Part shown: one piece after another, positions 1-5,406 of the stretch
Layout: each line of letters opens with the position of its first letter
How positions within the stretch are numbered: position 1 is the first letter of the stretch
Notes under the pieces: model-generated
Databases searched by the model: none
What the model was told of the DNA's origin: nothing
Seen by the model: only the letters and a program-made list of their open reading frames with translations
Made by a program: the position numbers and the translations under genes
Assembly (NCBI GenBank): GCA_900550625.1
Contig: URSW01000104.1
Coordinates: 1 to 6,262, forward strand
Source of the DNA: an uncultured Eubacteriales bacterium
GTDB taxonomy: Bacteria; Bacillota; Clostridia; Oscillospirales; CAG-272
DNA: 6,262 nucleotides
Direction of reading: 5' to 3'

Positions 1-5
1 AGAAC

Positions 6-34
6 GAAAAAGCACCGATCTCCGGTGCTTTTTC
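6..34. terminator. Bidirectional intrinsic terminator
   Basis: A perfect 12-bp stem (gaaaaagcaccg at 6-17 pairing with 23-34) encloses a 5-nt loop. The A/T ends give a U-tract on either strand. It lies 22 bp past the stop of the minus-strand lipoprotein gene, so it should end that transcript, and it could equally end a plus-strand gene entering from the left. Confidence 0.85.
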
Positions 35-56
35 GCCGAGGCTTTATATCATGCGC

Positions 57-1244
57 TTACCAACGCTTCATGAATCCGCGTATCGACTGCTCGGCGATCT
101 CCGACTGTACTTCATCGGGCGGAGCGTATGTCATCAGCTCATCGCCGATATAGAGCAAATCGACGAGGAAGGGATATGCGTATCCCGACGCGCCGAGGAG
201 ATCGGCATAGTGATCAAGATTTTCGTAAAGACCGTCGAGGTCTATCGCAATCGATTCGACGCGCGTCGGGCAGCCCTCGCCGTATCGGGGGAAGATGAAC
301 TTTTCGAGCAGCCCTTCAAGCTCCTCGCGCGTGATGCCCGCGTCGCGCACGATTCCGGCGACGGTGAACTGCTGAAGCGATGCCTGATGGTGCGCCTCGG
401 TCCACCAATAGTCGTATCCGCCCTCGGCGTCCGCGTATCTGTTTTTGAGGAAGGCTTCGTTTTCCTTAACATATGTCCGCGCCCTTTCGAGTGCGGCGTT
501 CCATTCATCGGCACCCACCCGATCGATGAGCGCTTCCGCTTCGTCCATCGGGCTCCATTTCTTGTAGACGGTCGAATTTATCCTGTCGTACAGTGCGGCG
601 CGCTCCTTGCTGTCGGAATTTTTCAGATAGTCAAGGAGCATATCGCGGAACTCCCGCAGGATCGGCATGATGTTCCAATCCGTGCATCTGCGGAAGCGCT
701 CGACGGCGTCCGGCTCCTCGCCGAGGCAGATCGGGCTGCTGTAGATCCATACATTATAATATATGTCGCGGTATTTGCGCGTCGGCATTCCGGTTTTTTT
801 GATGAATGCGCGGACGGCGGCTTCGGTCAGCGCCGTGTAGTACTCCTCGTCGGAAAGGGCGCTCCGGTCGGGAAGCTCAGACGGTCGGCAGATGAGCGGA
901 AGTACGGCCTGCAGCTCGTATTCGGTGAGGCTGCCCCAATCGAGCAGTCCGACAACGTCGCGCGGAATGCGCAGATATGCTTTATTCCTCACGGTGTCGT
1001 CATACGGCACGGGCGGTCGCGACGGCTCCGTTCCGTTCGGCTCGCCGGGCATATCCCGCGGGAACATTGCGGGGTCGGTCGGGTAATCCGTCGAATACCC
1101 CGTTTGGACGGCGTTTTTCGCCTGCGCTTCCGGCGAGGCAGGATTCTGCTTTGCACCGCATGATGCAAGGGTCGGGAGCAGACAGGCGGCGCTGAGCAGT
1201 GCGGCGAATATTCGCCGTGTGTTTTTCGTTGAAAGTGTGTTCAT
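57..1244 (-). CDS. Putative lipoprotein of unknown function (395 aa)
   Basis: This is an exported protein predicted to be anchored to the outer face of the membrane; its function is not recognised. The N-terminus has a basic stretch (K7, R10, R11), a hydrophobic core and a lipobox LASC, so Cys29 would be lipidated after signal peptidase II cleavage. Residues about 30-80 are rich in Pro, Ser, Thr and Asp and look like a flexible wall-spanning linker. The rest (about 85-395) is charged, aromatic and apparently helical, with no enzyme motif I know. The frame is open upstream to an ATG at 1421, giving 59 more residues. I chose 1244 because GGAGGT lies 4 nt before it, the lipobox then sits at a normal distance from the N-terminus, and the extra residues look like noncoding sequence. 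The 100-aa lipoprotein gene lies 173 bp upstream on the same strand, so co-transcription is possible. A terminator follows at 6-34. Confidence 0.85.
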   Translation of the reverse strand: MNTLSTKNTRRIFAALLSAACLLPTLASCGAKQNPASPEAQAKNAVQTGYSTDYPTDPAMFPRDMPGEPNGTEPSRPPVPYDDTVRNKAYLRIPRDVVGLLDWGSLTEYELQAVLPLICRPSELPDRSALSDEEYYTALTEAAVRAFIKKTGMPTRKYRDIYYNVWIYSSPICLGEEPDAVERFRRCTDWNIMPILREFRDMLLDYLKNSDSKERAALYDRINSTVYKKWSPMDEAEALIDRVGADEWNAALERARTYVKENEAFLKNRYADAEGGYDYWWTEAHHQASLQQFTVAGIVRDAGITREELEGLLEKFIFPRYGEGCPTRVESIAIDLDGLYENLDHYADLLGASGYAYPFLVDLLYIGDELMTYAPPDEVQSEIAEQSIRGFMKRW

Positions 1245-1248
1245 TTTG

Positions 1249-1254
1249 ACCTCC
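1249..1254 (-). promoter_or_regulatory. Ribosome binding site that fixes the start at 1244
   Basis: On the minus strand this reads GGAGGT, 4 nt before the ATG at 1244-1242. It decides between this start and the in-frame ATG at 1421, which overlaps the stop of the preceding gene but has no good Shine-Dalgarno sequence in front of it. Confidence 0.8.
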
Positions 1255-1333
1255 GCAGTTTCGGTTGAGATATCATTTTTCGGATTGTCGAAGCAGCTTC
1301 GATCTTCGGCTGCACGGGGATTTAAAACGTCGA

Positions 1334-1384
1334 ATCGGATTGCGCGGCACATCGTAATGCGCGGCACATCGGATTGTGCATTGC
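1334..1384. repeat. Three 17-bp tandem repeat units
   Basis: The units are atcggattgcgcggcac (1334-1350), atcgtaatgcgcggcac (1351-1367) and a degenerate third, atcggattgtgcattgc (1368-1384). Units 1 and 2 differ at two positions. The array sits in the 173-bp gap between the two lipoprotein genes, in the 5' region of the larger one. A 6-bp inverted repeat (tcgaag-cag-cttcga, 1288-1302) lies between the array and that gene. The array could be an operator with helically staggered sites, or a simple slippage product. No convincing minus-strand promoter was found in the gap. Confidence 0.7.
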
Positions 1385-1417
1385 GGCGTGGTGAATGCGG
1401 TGCGCGACCCTTGCGGT

Positions 1418-1720
1418 TCATGCGTTGCCGGAGGAGGGGGATGCGGCGCGGATCGCGTTTTCATCCGCGTCGGCGCTGCGTATGCGTCCGGCGCCGCCGT
1501 ATGCGCCTGCCGGGACTGTATGATTTTCGGATTTGTTCCGCTCCGACGGTTCGTTGTCGGGCGTTTCGGCACCGGCGACGACGGTGGTCACCGCGGCTTC
1601 GGTTCTGCGATTTGCCGGCACTGCGGCATTGCGGCACGAAACGAGCGCTGCCGAAATGCAGATCGCGGTGAAGATGATCTCCAATGCGAGGAGTATGCGT
1701 TTCTTTATTTTCCTGTTCAT
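1418..1720 (-). CDS. Small putative lipoprotein with disordered tail (100 aa)
   Basis: This short exported protein has no recognised function. The N-terminus is strongly basic (MNRKIKKR), followed by a hydrophobic stretch to about residue 27 and a lipobox LVSC, giving lipidated Cys29. Residues 30-100 are low complexity, rich in Ala, Ser, Glu, Asn and Arg, with no predicted fold or catalytic motif. It could be a surface-tethered spacer, or a gene fragment that has lost its folded domain. Its signal peptide puts the Cys at the same position as in the next lipoprotein, although the sequences otherwise differ. The start at 1720 gives the natural signal peptide; the frame extends upstream to 1825, but that part looks noncoding. 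The Shine-Dalgarno sequence AAAAGGAG is 13 nt away, longer than usual, and a two-codon ORF lies between. The stop overlaps an ATG (1421) that opens the frame of the next gene. Confidence 0.65.
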   Translation of the reverse strand: MNRKIKKRILLALEIIFTAICISAALVSCRNAAVPANRRTEAAVTTVVAGAETPDNEPSERNKSENHTVPAGAYGGAGRIRSADADENAIRAASPSSGNA

Positions 1721-1741
1721 TTCATGTGTGCGGCTCCTTTT
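1717..1741 (-). promoter_or_regulatory. Shine-Dalgarno plus start-Lys-stop mini-ORF
   Basis: On the minus strand AAAAGGAG (1741-1734) is followed 8 nt later by ATG AAA TGA (1725-1717). The TGA of this mini-ORF overlaps the lipoprotein ATG (1720-1718) in another frame. The Shine-Dalgarno spacing is ideal for the mini-ORF and long (13 nt) for the lipoprotein. Translation may therefore reach the gene by reinitiation; this is inference. Confidence 0.45.
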
Positions 1742-2056
1742 CCGAAGCCTTTCCTTTCCGGGCGGGGCTGCCGCCGCCGATTTTGAATTATGTATTGCGG
1801 GAGGCGGGATCGATAGAGTTAGCAAGTGCGAAACCTCAACTTTGCCGGCGGGCAGTGCCCGCCGAAGCTGCGGCGGGGATTTTCGTCCGCGGTGTATGAG
1901 GTGTTTTCCCTTTCACCTATAAAGACGGCATTTTTTCGGTTTGGTTGCACGAAAACGAAAAAATTTTTAAAAAGTTTTTATCCGTCGGGCGAGAGGGCGC
2001 GGAAATCGGGACAGTCGTTCACGTTATATTTACATATGATGCGCTTTTTTGCTTTA
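1721..2056. other. Divergent noncoding spacer
   Basis: No convincing gene lies in this stretch. The open frames here are Arg/Pro/Cys-rich and lack ribosome binding sites. The left half is GC-rich and contains a strong palindrome (1846-1864). The right half has A/T tracts at about 1950-1980 that may bend the DNA. It should hold the minus-strand promoter for the lipoprotein genes, but the only candidate -10 on that strand (CATAAT, 1792-1787) lacks a matching -35. Confidence 0.6.
1846..1864. repeat. GC-rich extragenic palindrome
   Basis: The arms cggcgggc (1846-1853) and gcccgccg (1857-1864) form an 8-bp all-GC stem with a 3-nt loop. No T-run follows on either strand, so it is not a standard terminator. 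It resembles dispersed extragenic palindromes, but its copy number cannot be judged from one window. Confidence 0.55.
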
Positions 2057-2104
2057 GGAAAAGTAAAAGAAAATGTTGACACGGCGAGAATAATGTGCTA
2101 AACT
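2057..2104 (+). promoter_or_regulatory. Sigma-A-type promoter with A-rich upstream element
   Basis: A consensus -35 TTGACA (2076-2081) is followed, after exactly 17 bp, by -10 TAAACT (2099-2104, four of six matches to TATAAT). The A-rich stretch 2057-2075 directly upstream could act as an UP element. Transcription would start near 2111 and read through the 27-codon ORF and the membrane protein gene. Confidence 0.75.
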
Positions 2105-2110
2105 AAGGCA

Positions 2111-2347
2111 GAAGTAAGGTTTTATATGTAGAAACCGACTGCCGACGCGCGAAAAAATGCGCTTTGATTCGAAAGGAGGCGCTTTATGAGAAGGGTTTTC
2201 GGCATTTTGCGGATGTGCTGTGCCGATTGCGGAATCGTACTGCTTTGGCGCACCGGGAGCGCATTTTGATGCGATGCAGAATGCGCGTGCGGACAATTTA
2301 AATACATGCCGACTGCGGTCGGCGAAAATAAATTTTCGGAGGTCTTT
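2111..2347 (+). promoter_or_regulatory. Long structured 5' leader
   Basis: About 237 nt separate the predicted transcription start from the membrane protein gene, enclosing a 27-codon ORF. Segment gcgcatt (2259-2265), at the end of that ORF, is complementary both to aatgcgc at 2156-2162 (before the ORF's ribosome binding site) and to aatgcgc at 2280-2286 (after its stop), so two exclusive pairings are possible. Further down, gccgac/gtcggc (2308-2323, 6 bp, loop tgcg) and cgaaaa/ttttcg (2323-2338, loop taaa) form adjacent hairpins. The second runs into the first G of the downstream GGAGGT. No known riboswitch class was recognised. Control of translation is an inference. Confidence 0.4.
2186..2269 (+). 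CDS. Possible 27-aa Cys-rich small protein or leader peptide
   Basis: AAAGGAGG (2172-2179) sits 6 nt before the ATG, one of the best ribosome binding sites in the window, so translation is likely. The peptide begins MRRVFGILR, has a CCADC motif (Cys11, Cys12, Cys15) and ends in a short hydrophobic stretch and WRTGSAF. The CCxxC cluster could bind a metal or be redox-active; the basic N-terminus with hydrophobic residues could make it membrane-associated. Its place between promoter and membrane protein gene, within complementary segments, also fits a regulatory leader peptide. Its short length makes chance possible. No family is recognised. Confidence 0.45.
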   Translation: MRRVFGILRMCCADCGIVLLWRTGSAF

Positions 2348-2989
2348 ATGAAATCAAAAATATTTACCGTTGCGGGACTTATAATGACGGCGATTTTCAT
2401 GATGTACTTTATCCTGGCGGTAAACTTTACGAATGCGCTTTTCCCTGATAAGAATTCGTCTTACATAGCGCTCGGCGTGTATGTCGCGGCTGCGGCGCTT
2501 TCCTTCGTGATCGCGGGAGTGCTCAGGATCGCGGAGGCGGCGAGAGACGGCGAAAGACTGAGCCGCTCCGACACTTTTGCGGCGGCGGGACTTGCGCTGG
2601 CGGCGGTCTTTGTGCCGTTTTCTCTGCGCGCGCCCACGGTATTTGCGAGATATTCGACCGTCGCGGTTTCGGTGTACGGCGCACTGACGGCGATCGTTTT
2701 CGTGATCGCCGTGATACTGAAGGCATCGGAGCAGAAGCGCTTCGGCGGCGCGTCGAAGCGGAGCGATTGGCACGCGATGATTCCGGCATTGCTCGGCGCG
2801 GTTATGGAGATAGCCGCTCTCATTCTGTTCGTTATGAGCCTGCCGGGAAGTCCGACCGAATCGATCGTTTCGATACGGATCACGGATGTGCAGTTCAAGC
2901 TGTATCTCACCGTTATGAGCGCGGCTTTTTTGGCGGCGGCTGTAATAAAATTGGTGAACACGGCGAAAAAACGGAAGTATAATGCTTAA
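2348..2989 (+). CDS. Six-helix integral membrane protein of unknown function (213 aa)
   Basis: This is a polytopic membrane protein of no family I recognise. Hydrophobic segments are visible at about residues 6-27, 40-60, 77-93, 103-124, 144-165 and 183-203. They are joined by short charged loops (for example 60-76, rich in Arg, Glu and Asp, and 125-143, rich in Lys and Arg), with a basic tail KKRKYNA. No catalytic motif, transporter signature or conserved polar cluster inside a helix stands out. The start at 2348 was chosen because GGAGGT (2338-2343) lies 4 nt before it; the in-frame ATG at 2306 has no ribosome binding site and falls in a hairpin. The gene has its own promoter (2076-2104), a long leader with a 27-codon ORF, and its own terminator, so it is an independent unit convergent with the radical-SAM operon. 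Confidence 0.85.
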   Translation: MKSKIFTVAGLIMTAIFMMYFILAVNFTNALFPDKNSSYIALGVYVAAAALSFVIAGVLRIAEAARDGERLSRSDTFAAAGLALAAVFVPFSLRAPTVFARYSTVAVSVYGALTAIVFVIAVILKASEQKRFGGASKRSDWHAMIPALLGAVMEIAALILFVMSLPGSPTESIVSIRITDVQFKLYLTVMSAAFLAAAVIKLVNTAKKRKYNA

Positions 2990-2992
2990 TTC

Positions 2993-3021
2993 AAAGGAGG
3001 ATCGATCGATCCTCCTTTTTT
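2993..3021 (+). terminator. Palindromic intrinsic terminator
   Basis: A perfect 26-bp palindrome (aaaggaggatcga and its complement, 2993-3018) is followed by further T to 3021. It begins 3 bp after the membrane protein stop codon. A small central loop leaves a stem of about 11 bp. Confidence 0.85.
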
Positions 3022-3077
3022 GTCGGATTCCGCGCTTTTGCCGCGTCCGTCGGCACGGTAATCGCGTTATTTATTCC

Positions 3078-3111
3078 GAAAAGGGCTTTCGCACGCACGA
3101 AAGCCCTTTTC
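3078..3111. terminator. Bidirectional terminator ending the minus-strand operon
   Basis: A perfect 14-bp stem (gaaaagggctttcg at 3078-3091 with 3098-3111) has a 6-nt loop. It starts 2 bp past the nucleotidyltransferase stop and gives a short U-tract on either strand. With the palindrome at 2993-3021 it insulates two convergent transcripts. Confidence 0.85.
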
Positions 3112-3113
3112 TT

Positions 3114-4223
3114 TTACATATATTTCAGATTGGTCCGCACCTTCTCCTTCTCGCTTTCGGAGAGAGAAGCGAAAAACTTTTTCGAAAAGCCGCGATCGGT
3201 CATTCGCTCTTCAAGCGGCACGGTCCACGCGCGCCGCTGTGCCGACGTGAGTCCGTAATATCCCGTGAGGTCCTCGCCCTTTATCCGGTCGAAGGCTTTG
3301 AGATACCGCCCGACGGCGCTGTCGCCGAAAATCATATAGGTATAGTACAGGCAGTAATGAACGTAGGATGCCGCGCCGAGCCCGGCGGCATTTTCCGTGA
3401 GAGGGCGCAGCGGCAGATGCCCGGCGCGGATATAGTAAAGCACGTCGCAGAAGTGGCTGAGCGGGGTCGGGCGCTGCGAAAGAAGGTAAAGCGAATTTGC
3501 GTCCTTGTAGTGATGCAGGCACATCGAGATAAATTCGCCGACGGGGGAGAGCTTTCTCGTCTCCGCGCCGCAGACCGTGCATTTCACGGTATCCGAAAGA
3601 AAGGCGTTCATATCGCATGTGCGCTCGCTCTCTCCCCAGAAGATGTCCGTGTTCACGTCGATCTGAACGAACGGGCAGAAGGGGTTGCGCGTCTTTTTCG
3701 TGAACGGCGGAAGCTGGTGCGTCATTGCGGACTGAAAGATTATCTCGCGCCGTGTGAATTCACGCAGCGCTCCGTCCTCGACCTTGCCCTGAACGAATCC
3801 GCATCCGAGAAGGATCTCTTTTACGCGCGGCGCGTCGTCCTTTCCGATGAGGATATCTATATCGCCGGAGCGGCGCGTGAAGGGATCGCCGTATGCGGCT
3901 TGCGAAAGGACTGCTCCCTTTATCACGGCGAACGGGATTTTGCTTTCTTCAAATCGGCGAAAGACCTCGCGGCATGAGGCAAAGCGCTCGCCGACGGCGA
4001 TGCGGTTGACGATATCGTCCGTTCGGATGCGTTTCTCAAGCTCCGCCGGGACGTCGATATTCGACAGCAGGCGGCGGCAGTTGTTCCGGTAGAGAAATTC
4101 CGCTATGTCCGCGGCAGGCTCGATCCCCGCATCGGCATCGCGGATCGCGCGGAATATACGCCCGGGATCGGCGAAATCCCGCCGCACATCACTGCGCCCG
4201 GGGCGCGGCGCGGGATCAGTCAT
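3114..4223 (-). CDS. NTP_transf_5-type nucleotidyltransferase (369 aa)
   Basis: This is a member of the uncharacterised nucleotidyltransferase family (polymerase-beta/MNT fold), expected to transfer a nucleotide from an NTP to a small molecule, peptide or protein. The signature appears at about residues 98-126: FAVIKGAVL (K102, G103), then YGDPFTRRSGDIDIL, where D121 and D123 would be the metal-binding pair. D189 in FVQIDVNTDIFW is a candidate third carboxylate. Further family-like features are LHHYKD (H238, H239) and CDVLYYI near 259-265. The N-terminal 60 residues are variable and the C-terminus (about 300-369) is helical. The start overlaps the end of the ACP-FkbH gene by 8 bp (4216-4223), with only a weak G-rich sequence before it, so expression probably depends on translational coupling. 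It is last in its operon, with a terminator right behind it. Family known, substrate unknown. Relatives occur in some lasso-peptide and other peptide-tailoring clusters. Confidence 0.8.
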   Translation of the reverse strand: MTDPAPRPGRSDVRRDFADPGRIFRAIRDADAGIEPAADIAEFLYRNNCRRLLSNIDVPAELEKRIRTDDIVNRIAVGERFASCREVFRRFEESKIPFAVIKGAVLSQAAYGDPFTRRSGDIDILIGKDDAPRVKEILLGCGFVQGKVEDGALREFTRREIIFQSAMTHQLPPFTKKTRNPFCPFVQIDVNTDIFWGESERTCDMNAFLSDTVKCTVCGAETRKLSPVGEFISMCLHHYKDANSLYLLSQRPTPLSHFCDVLYYIRAGHLPLRPLTENAAGLGAASYVHYCLYYTYMIFGDSAVGRYLKAFDRIKGEDLTGYYGLTSAQRRAWTVPLEERMTDRGFSKKFFASLSESEKEKVRTNLKYM

Positions 4224-5406
4224 GCACCGTCACCCCGTTTTCCGTGTAGAAATTTTCGAATTGTGCGTTCTTGTCGGTGCGGCGGTATGTTCCGCCCGCG
4301 TTCGGTGAGACGCGCTTTACCTCGTCGAGAAGCAGATTCTCAAATCCGCGCCCGAAAACGCGGCACGAGATGAAAAACCCCTCGATCACGGGAGAATCCG
4401 CAAGGCGGACGACCGCCGCACCGACGATGCCCATATCGCCGTACTTATCGGATGCGCGCAGCGAGAGGACGCGGTATTCGTCGGAAGCGATGAAGCGGCG
4501 TACATCGTCCTCCGTATAGCGCGCGCCGGAGAGATTGAACTGATTCGTTCTCTGCGAGAGCTCCGCGACGCGCGGCGCGTCCTCCTCGGAGCAGAGCGAA
4601 GTTTCGACGCGGCTTTCGAGGGAGTTGTTATATTCCTCGACGCTTTTGCAGCGGAGTTTTTCCTTTTCGCGTTCCTTCTGATCGCGGTACTGCTTTGTGC
4701 GGTCGATGTCGGAGTCTGCGCCTTCAAAGCATGAGTCGATCTTTGCGCAGAGCTCCGGATCGTCCTCATCGGCGCGGATCACCGTGATCTCGGGGATGAG
4801 CGCGGAGACGAGTCCGATCTCATAGTCGCTGTCATCGACAAATACAAAGCTGTCGGGCGAGAGGTTGAGTTCGGCGGCGATCTCGCGCAGGGCGCTCGGC
4901 TTATCGTTTCCGCTCATCTTTGAGATCAGGATGTGCTCTCTCTTCAGTGTCATGCCGGGCTGACGGAACGCGGCGGAGATGTTCCCCGGCTGATTCCGGC
5001 TGCAAATGCAGAGCAGCACGCCTGCGTTGTACAGCCTGAGCAGCTCGTTCTGCACCGCGTCCGCCGCCGCGTCGATTACGGTCGGCTCCTCCCCGGAGAT
5101 GCCGCGCCACAGCACGTTGTCGCAGTCGCAGACGAGCACCTTTTTGAGTGTGTTTTTCGAGAAGTACTTTTCAAGCGTCCCGAACAGCGCGTTGACGGTG
5201 GAAAATTTCCCGAAATCGAGGTCGCTGTCGAGCACCTCTATGCCGAATTCATCCTCGAGCGCGACGACGAACTGAATGAAGGCGATCGAGGTCAGCCCGA
5301 AATCCTTGAGCGGCGTGTCGCCGTGGAGCGCGGCGAGAAGCTCGGCGGTGTGTCCGGTGACCTCGCTGAGCAGTCCGAATATCTTTTTCTTGTTTTCTTT
5401 TGTCAT
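4216..5406 (-). CDS. Acyl carrier protein-FkbH fusion (HAD-IIIC, GNAT-like), 396 aa
   Basis: This is a carrier protein fused to an FkbH-type enzyme. FkbH proteins take the glyceryl unit of 1,3-bisphosphoglycerate, remove phosphate and load it on a carrier thiol. Residues 1-83 are the carrier domain; the motif KDFGLTSI puts the phosphopantetheine attachment at Ser40. Residues about 88-215 are the HAD domain: motif I VCDCDNVLW (D94, D96), Ser136 in CSRNQ, Lys169 in NDKPSA and acidic motif FVDDSDYE (D191, D192). A charged helical stretch (about 235-262) leads to a GNAT-like domain (about 270-396) with the FkbH hallmarks QRTNQFNLSG, YGDMGIVG and SCRVFGRG (C348). Motif I has Val98 where DxDxT is usual. 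Typical FkbH proteins are similar in length, and a fused carrier is a known variant. The start at 5406 has GGGAGG 4 nt upstream, and ATGA overlaps the stop of the radical-SAM gene. The acyl unit may be glyceryl, but divergence makes another acid possible. Confidence 0.88.
   Translation of the reverse strand: MTKENKKKIFGLLSEVTGHTAELLAALHGDTPLKDFGLTSIAFIQFVVALEDEFGIEVLDSDLDFGKFSTVNALFGTLEKYFSKNTLKKVLVCDCDNVLWRGISGEEPTVIDAAADAVQNELLRLYNAGVLLCICSRNQPGNISAAFRQPGMTLKREHILISKMSGNDKPSALREIAAELNLSPDSFVFVDDSDYEIGLVSALIPEITVIRADEDDPELCAKIDSCFEGADSDIDRTKQYRDQKEREKEKLRCKSVEEYNNSLESRVETSLCSEEDAPRVAELSQRTNQFNLSGARYTEDDVRRFIASDEYRVLSLRASDKYGDMGIVGAAVVRLADSPVIEGFFISCRVFGRGFENLLLDEVKRVSPNAGGTYRRTDKNAQFENFYTENGVTVHD

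Noticed and set aside
51..1163. A long plus-strand open frame opposite the 395-aa lipoprotein gene.
   Set aside because: It is antisense to a gene with a clear signal peptide, ribosome binding site and terminator, and it has no ribosome binding site or recognisable motif of its own.
1245..1421. An N-terminal extension of the 395-aa lipoprotein to an ATG at 1421 that overlaps the preceding stop (ATGA).
   Set aside because: There is no good Shine-Dalgarno sequence, the extra 59 residues look noncoding and span the tandem repeat, and the lipobox would be buried deep in the protein.
1787..1816. A minus-strand promoter for the lipoprotein genes, with -10 CATAAT at 1792-1787.
   Set aside because: No hexamer resembling TTGACA lies 16-18 bp upstream, so the evidence is too thin for a feature.
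1219..1922. Several overlapping Cys/Arg-rich open frames on the plus strand.
   Set aside because: Their composition is typical of out-of-frame GC-rich DNA, they overlap the small lipoprotein antisense, and none has a ribosome binding site.
2306..2347. An upstream start at 2306 for the membrane protein.
   Set aside because: It has no Shine-Dalgarno sequence and would add a polar, structured-RNA-encoded leader ahead of a normal hydrophobic N-terminus; the start at 2348 has GGAGGT.
2982..3977. A 331-codon plus-strand open frame opposite the nucleotidyltransferase gene.
   Set aside because: It runs through two terminators and against a gene with conserved family motifs. The long frame follows from GC-biased codon use on the other strand.
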